A stretch of DNA of 64,000 nucleotides from Candidatus Latescibacterota bacterium (GTDB lineage: Bacteria; Krumholzibacteriota; Krumholzibacteriia; JACNKJ01), in assembly GCA_020633725.1 (NCBI GenBank), contig JACKDC010000004.1, positions 124,001-188,000 of the forward strand. Direction: 5' to 3'. A program made the position numbers and the translations under genes. Positions 49,961 to 60,590 of this stretch are shown one piece after another; the stretch's first letter is position 1; each line of letters begins with the position of its first letter. Under the pieces are notes generated by a model. It did not search any database. It was not told where the DNA came from and was given only the letters and a program-made list of their open reading frames with translations.

Positions 49961-50979
49961 AGCAGCTCTGGACCGGCACCCTCGTCATCGCCCTGGCGGC
50001 GCTGGCTGCGCCTCACGGCGCGACCGCGCAGACCGACACGGCCGAAGCGATCGTCGACACCACCTTCTACACGCCGGACGGCACGCCCCTGCGCTATCGC
50101 GGGCCGCTGCCCGCGGTGGATCAGCCCGGCAGCCCCGAGCGCGCCGAGATGCTGAACACCGACGATCGCGTCCCCGAGGGCTACGGCACCCGCACCCTGC
50201 GCCTGTGGAAGGCGGGGGACATTCGCCCCGAACCCACGGTGACGGACTCGGTGGTGGCGACGGAGTTCGTCGAGCTGCACTACCGCGGGCCCTACATCCC
50301 GCCCGAGGTGGCGCTGGCCATGGCCGAGTACGCCGACTACGCCTACTTCGCGATCAAGGATCGCCTGGGCTGGACCCTCGACGGTCCCTTCCCCCTCTAC
50401 ATGCCCTTCGACCTGAAGGCCTACGGCAAGGAGTACGGTCTGCCCTGGTGGGTGCCGGGCGACGTGGAGGACGGGCGCGTCATCCTCGAGCCCATCTCGG
50501 TGATCACGAGCCGCGGCATCGCGCTGGAGTGCCTGACGCACTACTACGTCGAGTGGCAGCTCCGCCACCGGACCGGCGATCGCCTCCCCTACTGGTTCCT
50601 CTATGGCGCCGGCACCTTCTTCGGGGACGAGGAGTGGGTGCTGAAGGGCCAGGTGGACGTGATCCACGACCGCCCGCTGGACATCTCCATGGAGCACATG
50701 GAGAGGGACCTCGAGATGTTCCGCGACCGCGCGCTGATGCAGAAGGAGCTCGACACGCCCGGCATCCTGGAGCAGGAGCGCCTCGACAGCCGTGTGGCCT
50801 ACTGGCGGGCGCACCGCCTGGTGCGGGACATCATGCTGGGCGAGGGCCTCGCGCCGTTCAAGCGGATGGTCGCGTCCATGGAGGCCGACCCCGCGCTGAG
50901 CTTCGAGGACGCGGTGGCGGCCAGCTACGGCAAGAGCCTCGACGCCCTGCTGGCCCAGTACATGACGACGCAGCAGTGA
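49957..50979 (+). CDS. Exported peptidase-MA-like protein with degenerate zinc site
   Basis: A 340-aa protein from GTG (GAGGAGGA upstream) with a signal peptide ending TAQ. The central part follows the peptidase MA-like pattern (RLPYWFLYGAGTFFGDEEW and LVRDIMLGEGLAPFKRMVAS), but the HExxH position reads ECLTH and the downstream glutamate ligand is not apparent, so proteolysis is doubtful. It is coupled to ilvC by a GTGA overlap, although the functional link is unclear. Confidence 0.6.
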   Translation: MKQLWTGTLVIALAALAAPHGATAQTDTAEAIVDTTFYTPDGTPLRYRGPLPAVDQPGSPERAEMLNTDDRVPEGYGTRTLRLWKAGDIRPEPTVTDSVVATEFVELHYRGPYIPPEVALAMAEYADYAYFAIKDRLGWTLDGPFPLYMPFDLKAYGKEYGLPWWVPGDVEDGRVILEPISVITSRGIALECLTHYYVEWQLRHRTGDRLPYWFLYGAGTFFGDEEWVLKGQVDVIHDRPLDISMEHMERDLEMFRDRALMQKELDTPGILEQERLDSRVAYWRAHRLVRDIMLGEGLAPFKRMVASMEADPALSFEDAVAASYGKSLDALLAQYMTTQQ

Positions 50980-51006
50980 TCCCCGTTCCCGCAGGAGAGC
51001 GCTAGC

Positions 51007-52485
51007 ATGAGCAGCAGCAGCGAGGGCGTGCGCGTCCGTTTCGCGCCCAGTCCCACGGGCCACCTCCACGTGGGCGGCGCCCGCACGGCGCTCTACAACT
51101 GGCTCTACGCGCGCCGGCAGGGCGGGGCGTTCATCCTGCGCATCGAGGACACCGACGCCGCCCGCAGCACGGACGAGTCGGTGGACGGCATCCTGCGCGC
51201 CATGCAGTGGCTGGGCCTGGACTGGGACGAAGGCCCCGGCCAGGACGGTCCCCACGGCCCCTACTACCAGAGCCAGCGCCGCCCGCTCTACCGCGAGGCC
51301 GCCGACCGGCTCGTGGCGGCGGGCCGGGCCTATCCCTGCTTCTGCAGCGCGGACACGCTGAGCGCCCTGCGCGAGGAGCAGAAGGCCGCCGGCAGCGAGC
51401 TGCAGGGCTACGACGGCCGCTGCGGCCAGCTCGACCCGGCCGAGGCCGCGCGCCGCGTGGCGGCGGGCGAGGCGCACGTCATCCGCCTGCGCACGCCGGC
51501 CGAGGGCGAGGTCACGCTGCACGACCTCATCCGCGGCGAGAGCGTCTTCCGCAACGCGGTGATCGAGGACTTCGTCATTCTCAAGAGCGACGGCCTGCCC
51601 ACCTACAACTTCGCGGTGGTGGTGGACGATCACGCCATGGGCATCACCCACGTGATCCGGGGCGACGATCACATCAGCAACACGCCGCGGCACCTGCTGC
51701 TCTACGCGGCGCTGGACTATCCGCTGCCCAAGTTCGCGCACCTGCCCATGATCCTGGGCGCGGACAAGACCCGCCTCAGCAAGCGCCACGGCGCGAGCAG
51801 CGTGCAGGAGTTCGAGCGGCAGGGCATCCTGCCCCAGGCCATGCTCAACTACCTCGCGCTGCTGGGCTGGAGCCTGGACGGCAAGACCGAGATCTTCACC
51901 CCGAAGAAGCTGGTGGAGGCCTTCAGCCTGAAGCGGGTGGGGGTGACGCCGGCGGTCTTCGATCCCGACAAGCTCGCCTGGCTGAACGGCGAGCACTTCG
52001 CGCGGCTCGAGCGGGACGAGAAGATCCTGGGCACCTACAGCGCCCTCGCCGCCGACGGCGTGGATCTGCCGCCGCTGCCCGAGGTGAGTGACCGTCTCGG
52101 CGCCATGATCCAGCTCCTGGGCAAGCGCCTGAAGAGCTTCCCCGAGGCGGCCTGGAGCCTGGCCCACTTCTTCCGCCCGCTGCCGGCCTACGATCCCGAG
52201 GCCGTGGCCGAGCGCCTGGGTGGGGACGCCGCCCGGCAGCTCGCCGCCCTGGCCGACGACTTCGCCGCCCTGCCCGCCTTCGAGGGCCCCGCGCTGGAGG
52301 CCGCCCTGCGGGCGCGGGCCGAGGCGGAGGGTATGGGGGCGGGCGAGCTCATCCACCCGCTGCGGGTGGCGGTGAGCGGGCGTGGGGTGAGCCCGGACAT
52401 CTTCAAGCTCTGCGAGCTGCTGGGCCGGGAGCGGGTGCTGGACCGGCTCAGGGCCCGGGCCTGGGAGCGGGCGGCCTCGGCCTGA
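51007..52485 (+). CDS. gltX: Glutamyl-tRNA synthetase
   Basis: A 492-aa class I synthetase: RFAPSPTGHLHVGGARTALY (HIGH motif), IEDTDAARST and TRLSKRHGASS (KLSKS-type motif), with a C-terminal anticodon-binding domain. It charges tRNA-Glu; since glnS is present 2 kb downstream, it is probably the discriminating form. GCAGGAGAG precedes the ATG. Two of its potential substrate tRNA genes follow directly. Confidence 0.95.
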   Translation: MSSSSEGVRVRFAPSPTGHLHVGGARTALYNWLYARRQGGAFILRIEDTDAARSTDESVDGILRAMQWLGLDWDEGPGQDGPHGPYYQSQRRPLYREAADRLVAAGRAYPCFCSADTLSALREEQKAAGSELQGYDGRCGQLDPAEAARRVAAGEAHVIRLRTPAEGEVTLHDLIRGESVFRNAVIEDFVILKSDGLPTYNFAVVVDDHAMGITHVIRGDDHISNTPRHLLLYAALDYPLPKFAHLPMILGADKTRLSKRHGASSVQEFERQGILPQAMLNYLALLGWSLDGKTEIFTPKKLVEAFSLKRVGVTPAVFDPDKLAWLNGEHFARLERDEKILGTYSALAADGVDLPPLPEVSDRLGAMIQLLGKRLKSFPEAAWSLAHFFRPLPAYDPEAVAERLGGDAARQLAALADDFAALPAFEGPALEAALRARAEAEGMGAGELIHPLRVAVSGRGVSPDIFKLCELLGRERVLDRLRARAWERAASA

Positions 52486-52512
52486 CGGGCCAATTTCCTT
52501 GGCGCCGGGGGC

Positions 52513-52541
52513 TTGCGGCTCCTGGGGCGATCTGCTACTTT
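52513..52541 (+). promoter_or_regulatory. Putative promoter of the tRNA-Gln/tRNA-Glu pair
   Basis: TTGCGG (52513-52518), 17 bp, TACTTT (52536-52541), 12 bp before the tRNA. The stretch GCGATCTGCTA in the spacer is shared with the ilvC promoter. Confidence 0.6.
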
Positions 52542-52553
52542 CTCGCGCGTTGC

Positions 52554-52624
52554 TGCCCCGTCGTCTAACGGCAGGACAACGGATTCTGGTTCCGTTGATC
52601 GAGGTTCGAATCCTTGCGGGGCAA
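52554..52624 (+). tRNA. tRNA-Gln (CUG)
   Basis: 71 nt with acceptor TGCCCCG/CGGGGCA, anticodon stem ACGGA/TCCGT, loop TTCTGGT giving anticodon CUG, and GGTTCGAATCC in the T arm. No CCA encoded. Confidence 0.9.
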
Positions 52625-52657
52625 CCTCACCTGCGGTCGGCGACGGTCGCAGGGCAC

Positions 52658-52731
52658 GGCCCCATCGTCTAGCCCGGTTAGGACATCGGATTCTCGATCC
52701 GGTAACAGGGGTTCGAATCCCCTTGGGGCTA
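52658..52731 (+). tRNA. tRNA-Glu (CUC)
   Basis: 74 nt with acceptor GGCCCCA/TGGGGCT, anticodon stem TCGGA/TCCGG, loop TTCTCGA giving anticodon CUC, and GGTTCGAATCC. It lies 33 bp after tRNA-Gln and is probably in the same transcript. A possible hairpin terminator follows at 52741-52760. Confidence 0.9.
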
Positions 52732-52740
52732 CCTCGCAGG

Positions 52741-52760
52741 CCTCCCGCCCAGGCGGGGGG
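52741..52760 (+). terminator. Hairpin after the tRNA pair
   Basis: CCTCCCGCC-CA-GGCGGGGGG folds with a CCCGCC/GGCGGG stem plus wobble pairs; a CATTTG tract lies downstream. Likely end of the tRNA transcript. Confidence 0.45.
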
Positions 52761-52780
52761 CCGCGTCATTTGTGGCGGGG

Positions 52781-52809
52781 TTGCGCGGCGCGCGGGCGGC
52801 CGCTAGGCT
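52781..52809 (+). promoter_or_regulatory. Putative ppk2 promoter
   Basis: TTGCGC (52781-52786), 17 bp, TAGGCT (52804-52809), 25 bp before the ATG. Confidence 0.5.
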
Positions 52810-52834
52810 CGCGGGACGTCTGCAGGGGGAAGCG

Positions 52835-53779
52835 ATGAACGCCAAGTCCACGAAGTCCCGTCGCACCGGTCCGATCATTCGCGAGGTGGTGGGGCGCGTT
52901 CCCGTCGACGGCTCCGCCAAGCTGAAGAAGCGTGTCCGCCAGGTCATCAGCGAGCTGCCCACCAAGGAAGCCAGCAAGCTGCTGGAGGAGACGCTCATCG
53001 CCCACTACCAGGGCGAGGAGCTCAAGCCCTACCAGGCGGAGATCATCAAGCTGCAGCAGCACCTGGAGCGGATGGGCGGCAAGATGATCATCCTCTTCGA
53101 CGGCCGCGACGCCTCGGGCAAGGGCGGCACCATCCGCCGCGTCGCCCGCTACATGAACGAGAAGCACTACCGGATGGTGGCGCTCGGCAAGCCGAGTCCG
53201 CGGCAGCGTACCGAGCTGCACATGAAGCGCTACATCGAGCAGTTCCCTCACGCCGGCGAGGTCGTGCTCTTCGATCGCAGCTGGTACAACCGCGCCATGA
53301 TCGAGCCGATCATGGGCTTCTGCACCCAGGCCCAGTACAAGCAGTTCATGGACAACGTGGTGAGCTACGAGGAGAGCTTCATCGCCGACGGCAAGACCAC
53401 GCTGCTCAAGCTCTACTTCTCGGTGTCCAAGGAGGAGCAGGCGCGGCGATTCGAGCGGCGGATGAACGATCCGCTTCGCCAGTGGAAGCTCTCCGAGGTG
53501 GACCTGCAGGCGCAGGACCTCTGGGACGAGTTCACCGAGAAGAAGTTCCAGCTGCTCAAGAAGACGCACACGGCCAAGACGCCCTGGTACGTCATCCGCT
53601 CGGACGACAAGCACCTGGCACGGCTCGAGACGATGAAGATCATCCTCAACGCCGTGCGCTATCGCGGGCGCTCGCGCACGCTGGACTTCACGCCCAACCC
53701 CGACGTGCTGATCCCCGGCGACGTGGAGCTGCGCAACATGGTCAAGCAGCGCCGGGTCTACGGGAAGTTCCTCTACTAG
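52835..53779 (+). CDS. ppk2: Polyphosphate kinase 2 family protein
   Basis: A 314-aa P-loop kinase with Walker A GRDASGKGGTIRR, Walker B VVLFDRSWYNR and lid arginines (RRFERRMNDPLRQWKLSEVD). PPK2 enzymes move phosphate between polyphosphate and nucleoside mono- or diphosphates; the subclass (ADP or AMP acceptor) is not settled from sequence. The ATG at 52835 follows CAGGGGGA. Confidence 0.9.
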   Translation: MNAKSTKSRRTGPIIREVVGRVPVDGSAKLKKRVRQVISELPTKEASKLLEETLIAHYQGEELKPYQAEIIKLQQHLERMGGKMIILFDGRDASGKGGTIRRVARYMNEKHYRMVALGKPSPRQRTELHMKRYIEQFPHAGEVVLFDRSWYNRAMIEPIMGFCTQAQYKQFMDNVVSYEESFIADGKTTLLKLYFSVSKEEQARRFERRMNDPLRQWKLSEVDLQAQDLWDEFTEKKFQLLKKTHTAKTPWYVIRSDDKHLARLETMKIILNAVRYRGRSRTLDFTPNPDVLIPGDVELRNMVKQRRVYGKFLY

Positions 53780-53794
53780 GCAACGCGCGGCGGG

Positions 53795-54535
53795 CTAGCG
53801 GCTGACCCACTCCATCGTCTCGAGGTGCCGGCGCAGCTGCTCGGCGCTGCGCCAGCGGGCGACGATCAGGTCGCGCCGCAGTCCCTTGCAGATCTCCTTG
53901 ATCTCCGGCGGCTGACCCGCGTAGTGCCGCTTGCCTCCCACCATGTGGTAGAGGATGTGCGCGAGGTCGACGATGTCGTCCTCCACGTTGCTGCGGTGGC
54001 TGGTCTCGCGGTGGAACAGGTCGATGAGCTTCAGGTCGAAGCCGAGGCCGCGCCGCGTGACGATGATGTTGTCCGCGTGCAGGTCGCCGTGGTACTCGCG
54101 CGCCTCGTGGATCTCCTCGACGCCGCGCGCCAGGGCGTGGAGCAGGTGCAGGGCCTGGAAGGCGTCGAGGCGCCTGCCCGGCTGCGCGCGCAGGAAGCGC
54201 GTGAGCTGGTCGCCCTCGACGAAGTCGGAGACCAGGAAGCTGATGGGCGTCCCCTTGAAGTCGATGACTTCCTGCGTGTGGTAGCGGATCAGGATCGAGC
54301 AGTGCCGCAGGCGGTGCAGCTTGCGGGCATAGCGGCGCAGCGCCGCGCCGCGCGGGTTGCGTCGCGGGAAGAAGAACTTCGCCGCGCGCTCGATGCCCGT
54401 GCGCCGCTCGCGGAGCAGGTAGACCTCGCCCTCCCAGCCCGCGCCGAGAAAGGCGCGGACCTCGTACTTGCCCGCGAGTTGGGTGCCTTCCGCGAAGCGG
54501 AAGCCGCGGGCGACGATGGGATCCTTCACCGACAT
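53795..54535 (-). CDS. Serine/threonine-type protein kinase-like protein
   Basis: A 246-aa small kinase. LGAGWEGEVYLL is the glycine loop, AAKFFFP supplies the ATP lysine, and HGDLHADNI is the catalytic loop with HGD in place of HRD. The DFG motif reads DLF (KLIDLF). It is close to bacterial RIO/Kdo-like and minimal Ser/Thr kinases. No sensor or membrane domain. It diverges from glnS and converges with ppk2. Confidence 0.75.
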   Translation of the reverse strand: MSVKDPIVARGFRFAEGTQLAGKYEVRAFLGAGWEGEVYLLRERRTGIERAAKFFFPRRNPRGAALRRYARKLHRLRHCSILIRYHTQEVIDFKGTPISFLVSDFVEGDQLTRFLRAQPGRRLDAFQALHLLHALARGVEEIHEAREYHGDLHADNIIVTRRGLGFDLKLIDLFHRETSHRSNVEDDIVDLAHILYHMVGGKRHYAGQPPEIKEICKGLRRDLIVARWRSAEQLRRHLETMEWVSR

Positions 54536-54619
54536 GCCGCCTCCTGGCGGGCAGTGTAGCGCCAGGGGGCCGCGGGATGCAAAGGCCTAGGCTCCAGGAG
54601 GTTTCGCCCGCGGCGGACC

Positions 54620-54648
54620 TTGCCAGGCCCGCCCCGGACGACTAGCAT
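54620..54648 (+). promoter_or_regulatory. Putative glnS promoter
   Basis: TTGCCA (54620-54625), 17 bp, TAGCAT (54643-54648), 52 bp before the ATG. Confidence 0.5.
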
Positions 54649-54700
54649 ATCGCCTTCCAGCGACCCGCCACTGGAAGCGGGCGCCACCCAGGAGCGCAGC

Positions 54701-56380
<1,680 letters not shown>

Positions 56381-56383
56381 GCC

Positions 56384-57271
56384 TTGAGCGAGCAGCGGGC
56401 GGGCGTCGCCTACGGCCTGGCCGCCTTCGGCTGGTGGGGCCTGGCGCCCTTCTACTTCCACGCGCTCGCGCGGGTGAGCCCCTGGGAGATCCTGGCGCAC
56501 CGGATCGTGGGCTCGCTGCTCCTGCTCGTCGTGTTCCAGGCGGTGGCCGGCCGGCTGGCCGCGCTGCGCGCGCTGCTTCGCGACCGCCGCACGCTGGGCC
56601 TGCTCGCGGCGAGTACGCTGCTGGTGTCCACCAACTGGACGCTCTTCATCTGGTCCATCGCCACCGGCCGCCTGCTGGACGCGAGCTTTGGCTACTTCGT
56701 CAACCCGCTCATCAACGTGCTGCTGGGCTTCGTACTGTTGGGCGAGCGCTTCAGCCGCCGGCAAGGCCTGAGCCTGCTGCTGGCGCTGGCGGGGGTGCTG
56801 GTGCTGGGGATCGGCTACGGACGTCCGCCGTGGATCTCGCTGACCCTGGCGCTCAGCTTCGGCGGCTACGGCCTGCTGCGCAAGCGCGCCCGCACGGGCG
56901 CCGTGGCCGGCCTCACGGTGGAGACGCTCCTCGCCGCGCCCTTCGCCCTCGCCTACCTGCTCTGGCTCGATCATGCCGGGCGGCTGGCCTTCGGCCACGC
57001 CGGGGCGGGCACGACCTGGCTGCTCGCCGCCGCGGGCGTGATCACCGCGCTGCCCCTGCTCTGGTTCGTGGCGGCGGCGCGGCGCCTGCGCTACGCCACC
57101 GTGGGGCTGCTGCAGTACGTCGCTCCCACGCTGCAATTCCTCGTGGCCGTGCTGGCCTTCGGGGAGGCGTTTACCGGCACGCATGCCGTGAGCTTCGGTC
57201 TGATCTGGTGCGCGCTGGGGCTCTACTCCTGGGACTCGCTGCGTCCGCGTCAACGGAGCGAGATCTCCTGA
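56384..57271 (+). CDS. rarD: RarD/EamA family permease
   Basis: A 295-aa protein with ten helices; VAYGLAAFGWWGLAPFYF, SPWEILAHRIVGSLLLL and ASFGYFVNPLINVLLG are RarD signatures. The TTG start lies three bases after the glnS stop, and no nearer ATG exists. RarD proteins are probable exporters with unknown substrate. It is likely cotranscribed with glnS. Confidence 0.88.
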   Translation: MSEQRAGVAYGLAAFGWWGLAPFYFHALARVSPWEILAHRIVGSLLLLVVFQAVAGRLAALRALLRDRRTLGLLAASTLLVSTNWTLFIWSIATGRLLDASFGYFVNPLINVLLGFVLLGERFSRRQGLSLLLALAGVLVLGIGYGRPPWISLTLALSFGGYGLLRKRARTGAVAGLTVETLLAAPFALAYLLWLDHAGRLAFGHAGAGTTWLLAAAGVITALPLLWFVAAARRLRYATVGLLQYVAPTLQFLVAVLAFGEAFTGTHAVSFGLIWCALGLYSWDSLRPRQRSEIS

Positions 57272-57282
57272 ACCGCTCGCGC

Positions 57283-57311
57283 TTGCGGCATTCGAGCGAT
57301 GGTGCCAGATT
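57283..57311 (+). promoter_or_regulatory. Putative promoter of the exported GATase-like gene
   Basis: TTGCGG (57283-57288), 17 bp, CAGATT (57306-57311), 36 bp before the start. Confidence 0.45.
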
Positions 57312-57347
57312 GTCGGCTACCCCTCACACCTTCCCACGGAGATGCTC

Positions 57348-58067
57348 ATGAAAGCCCGTATCGCAATGCTCCTCGTCGCGCTCGCCTGCGCGGGCGCCGC
57401 CAAGGCACAGCTCGTCGTGTTCGACAACTCCCACTCGACGAACGCGACCTGGTACAGCGACTTCAAAGCTCGCCTCGCCACCTGGGGCTACACCGTGGAG
57501 GCGCGCACGACCCCGCTCATGGACAGCGGCGACGCGGACGTGATCGTGATCCTGCCCGAGGACGCCTTCCTCAGCGACACCGATCCCTACACCCCCGAGG
57601 AAGCCGCCTGGCTGATGGACTACGTGAACCGCGGCGGCGGGCTCCTGGCGGCCGTCTGCCCCAACGACAGCTACTGGGCGCAGATCACCGAGATCATGGA
57701 CGTCTTCGGCATCAGCGAGGCGAATACCGCCACCGACCCGGTCCACTACGACGTCTTCGCCCCGCACCCCATCTTCGACGGCGTCACGGAGCTCGGCGAC
57801 GACTTCATCTACTGCACGAGCCTGACGGCCAGCGGACCCAGCAGCGCGGTGGGAGGCGACGGCTCCCTCGACTACATCGCCGTCTACCAGCCGCTGCCGG
57901 CCGGGACGGGCGGCGCCGTCTGGGTGAGCGAGTACTACATGATGCACTCGGCCGGCCTGGATGACTACGACAACGCGATCTTCCTGCAGAACACCATGGC
58001 CTGGCTCAGCAGCGGCAGCACCTCCACCGCCGAGTCGAGCTGGAGCGCAGTGAAGGCGTTGTACTAG
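57348..58067 (+). CDS. Exported protein with a GATase-1/ThuA-like fold pattern
   Basis: A 239-aa protein with signal peptide ending AKAQ. LVVFDNSHSTNATWYSDFKA, then DADVIVILPEDAFL and MDYVNRGGGLLAAV follow the pattern of the class I glutamine amidotransferase-like/DUF4350 group (glycine-rich turn after the third strand), but no catalytic Cys-His pair is clear. The ATG at 57348 has GGAG six bases upstream; the ATG at 57342 has no spacing. The function is unknown. Confidence 0.6.
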   Translation: MKARIAMLLVALACAGAAKAQLVVFDNSHSTNATWYSDFKARLATWGYTVEARTTPLMDSGDADVIVILPEDAFLSDTDPYTPEEAAWLMDYVNRGGGLLAAVCPNDSYWAQITEIMDVFGISEANTATDPVHYDVFAPHPIFDGVTELGDDFIYCTSLTASGPSSAVGGDGSLDYIAVYQPLPAGTGGAVWVSEYYMMHSAGLDDYDNAIFLQNTMAWLSSGSTSTAESSWSAVKALY

Positions 58068-60406
58068 CCCGCCACGCGCGCGCGCACGTAGTCGCGGATC
58101 GCCGCGAACTGGCTCGCGCCGTCGAGGCCCGCCTGCCGCAGCACCACCTCGGCCTGCCCGCTGCCCGGGTACTTGCCGGCGCGGAAGGGGTGCAGGCTGG
58201 CGGCCCGCCCCTCGGCGCTGGTCACCCAGCGATACAGCGTGGGCATGGTGAAGCCCGTGATGCCGATCGCCTCCTCGGCCCGCGCGGCCGGGAAGATCGC
58301 CTCGCGCTCGGCCGCCGGCAGCAGGTCGAAGAGCTCGGCGCTGGCGACGTAGTAGACGTCCACGTCGATCCCCTCGGCGAGCAGCTTCGGCAGCGCCTCC
58401 TGCACGAAGGCGTAGGCCACGCCGCTTCCCTGCAGCACCACCGTCGTGTCGTGGGCGCCGGTGGCCGCCCGCAGGCGGTACACGCCCTGCCGCGCCGCGC
58501 TCGCGGGCGCGAGGCCCAGCGCCTCGCGGTCGAGGACGGCCTCGTTGGGACGCGTCACGAAGGGCGCGATCAGCGCGGGCCGCGCGGCCAGGGCCGCCGT
58601 GACCAGCGGCCACAGCTCCTGGGGATCCCAGGGCGTCAGGGTGAGGGCCGTCCCCGGGGCGAAATTCTCCTGCAGCAGCTGCAGCGCCTGCGGGTCCGCG
58701 TGGGTGGGGCCGTCCTCGCCGGTCTTGAGGCCGGCGTGGGCGCAGACCATCACCATGGGCCGGTAGGGCGCGCCGGGGATCATGTCGCGCTTCGCCTGCC
58801 CGCCGATGCAGTGCAGGCGCGTGGCGATGTGGCCGAGCGGCGCCAGGAACGCGCCGTAGCTGGACGCCACGCCCACGTGGTGACCGAAGGCCGAGACGCC
58901 CGTCTGGATGCCCACCATCGCGTCCTCGCAGATGCCGCCCAGGGCGAGCGTGCGGGAGTCGGGGTTGGTCGCCGCGTGCCAGAAGCCGGGGGCGAAGCCG
59001 TCGCCGATCTTGTCGACGCTGGTCGAGCCCAGCAGGTCCGCCGCCGCCGCGAGGACCGCGCCGCCGCTCTGCCGGTTCACCCAGCCCAGCACCTTGCCCA
59101 GCTCGGCGCGCAGCGTGCTACTGCCGCCGGGCTGAAGCGCCAGCTCCTCGGGCGGGTAGATGGGCGCGGCGGCCACGGCCGCGTGCAGCCGATCGATTGC
59201 GGGCGCGCCGGCGCGCGGGGTGCGGGCGCTGGCGTCGAGGCGCTGCCGGGCGGCGCGGAGTCCCCCGCCCAGCGTGGCCAGCATGGCCTCCTCGCGGCCG
59301 AGCAGCGTGCGGAAGGCCTCGAGCGTGGACCAGAACGCCGCCTCGATGGCCACGGGGCCGTCGGCCGCGGCCACGCGGGGCAGCTCGATCCCCGTGCCGT
59401 CGAAGAGCGGCGCGAGCGCGGCGTAGAACTCCGGCGAGCAGAACTTGTGGCCCGCGCCGTGGGACGCGCGGCCGCTCACGCCGTAGCGCCAGCCCTTCTC
59501 GGTGCGGTAGACGACCGCGGTGGGCTGGCCGTTGGCCAGGGCGAGCGCGGCGGCCTGCGCGGCGTGCACCTGCTGGACGTCGAAGCCGTCGGCCACGTCG
59601 ATCACGTTCCAGTCGTGCAGCCAGGCCAGCTCGCGCGGATCCCACTGCACGTAGTCGCCGGGGGCGTCGCCGTCGCGGCAGACGCGGTTCGAGTCGATGG
59701 ACGCCTGGTTCCAGTCCACGTGCAGCACGCAGTTGTCGAGGCCGCCCGCGCTGGCGGCGGCCATGGCCTCCACCACGCGGCCGGGCGTCATGCCGCCCTC
59801 GCCTTCGATCATGTGGATGCGCGGCGCCGCGGCGCCGAACAGATCCCGCGCGCCCAGCGCGAGGCCCACCGAGGCCGCCACGCCGACGCCCGAGGCGCCG
59901 GTGGCCAGGCGGAGGAAGGGCACGGTGGGAGTGGGGTGGCCGTCGAGGGCCTTGGCGCCCTTCGCGCGGAAGAGCGGCGTGTCCTGGACGGGGTTGCGCC
60001 GGAAGCCCAGCAGGTCCTCGAGGCGCAGCTGGCGGCGCGGGTCGGTCGGCAGCAGCTCCGGCGCGGCCAGGCGCGCCACCTCGTTGCGCAGCGCCCACAT
60101 GGCGTAGAGGCCCATGGCCTTGTGGCCGGCGGCGTAGGAGACGAGGTCGTTGTCGTCGCGCTCGGGATCGCCGAGGTCGTAGTCCAGGGCGCCGAAGAGC
60201 AGGCCGGCCACGATGCGTCCCGAGGAGATCGAGCCGCCGGGGTGTCCCGAGGTGGGGACGTAGTTGAAGAGCACGGCGCAGAGGCTCCGGTAGAAGAGGT
60301 CGAAGCGCTCATAGTGTGTCGTGGCTTCCGGCGACAAATGCCCCTCGCCCTTGTCGATCGCCACGCTCTTGGCGCGCCGGGGACCGAAAGTGATCGTGCT
60401 GGCCAT
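58064..60406 (-). CDS. Transketolase-family protein, divergent long form
   Basis: A 780-aa thiamine-diphosphate enzyme, about 100 residues longer than usual transketolases. TSGHPGGSIS, AAGHKAMGLYAMW, MIEGEGGMTPG (GDG-type motif), LGGICEDAMVGIQTG (Glu of the EH motif kept) and GLKTGEDGPTHADP are recognisable. Differences in the donor-site loop and the longer length mean the substrate may not be the usual pentose phosphates. GAGGAGGA precedes the ATG. It is flanked by unrelated genes. Confidence 0.8.
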   Translation of the reverse strand: MASTITFGPRRAKSVAIDKGEGHLSPEATTHYERFDLFYRSLCAVLFNYVPTSGHPGGSISSGRIVAGLLFGALDYDLGDPERDDNDLVSYAAGHKAMGLYAMWALRNEVARLAAPELLPTDPRRQLRLEDLLGFRRNPVQDTPLFRAKGAKALDGHPTPTVPFLRLATGASGVGVAASVGLALGARDLFGAAAPRIHMIEGEGGMTPGRVVEAMAAASAGGLDNCVLHVDWNQASIDSNRVCRDGDAPGDYVQWDPRELAWLHDWNVIDVADGFDVQQVHAAQAAALALANGQPTAVVYRTEKGWRYGVSGRASHGAGHKFCSPEFYAALAPLFDGTGIELPRVAAADGPVAIEAAFWSTLEAFRTLLGREEAMLATLGGGLRAARQRLDASARTPRAGAPAIDRLHAAVAAAPIYPPEELALQPGGSSTLRAELGKVLGWVNRQSGGAVLAAAADLLGSTSVDKIGDGFAPGFWHAATNPDSRTLALGGICEDAMVGIQTGVSAFGHHVGVASSYGAFLAPLGHIATRLHCIGGQAKRDMIPGAPYRPMVMVCAHAGLKTGEDGPTHADPQALQLLQENFAPGTALTLTPWDPQELWPLVTAALAARPALIAPFVTRPNEAVLDREALGLAPASAARQGVYRLRAATGAHDTTVVLQGSGVAYAFVQEALPKLLAEGIDVDVYYVASAELFDLLPAAEREAIFPAARAEEAIGITGFTMPTLYRWVTSAEGRAASLHPFRAGKYPGSGQAEVVLRQAGLDGASQFAAIRDYVRARVAG

Positions 60407-60590
60407 GACCGTCCTCCTCGCTCAACCGCCCACGGCGGACTTTCGGCTCCGATTAGCCGGGTACGCGCTCCAATATAGGAGATCCCCCCGGCGGGGGAAA
60501 CAGGCCCGCGGACGAATCCCGCCCCCCGCGCCGGGTCCGGGGTTGCCCGCCGGCGCCGCATGCCCGAGGATGGGCCCGGGAGGTGCTTCG

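Noticed and set aside
60543..60571. TTGCCC-N17-GAGGAT as promoter of the YbdG-like gene
   Set aside because: The -10 hexamer is too far from consensus to support a call.
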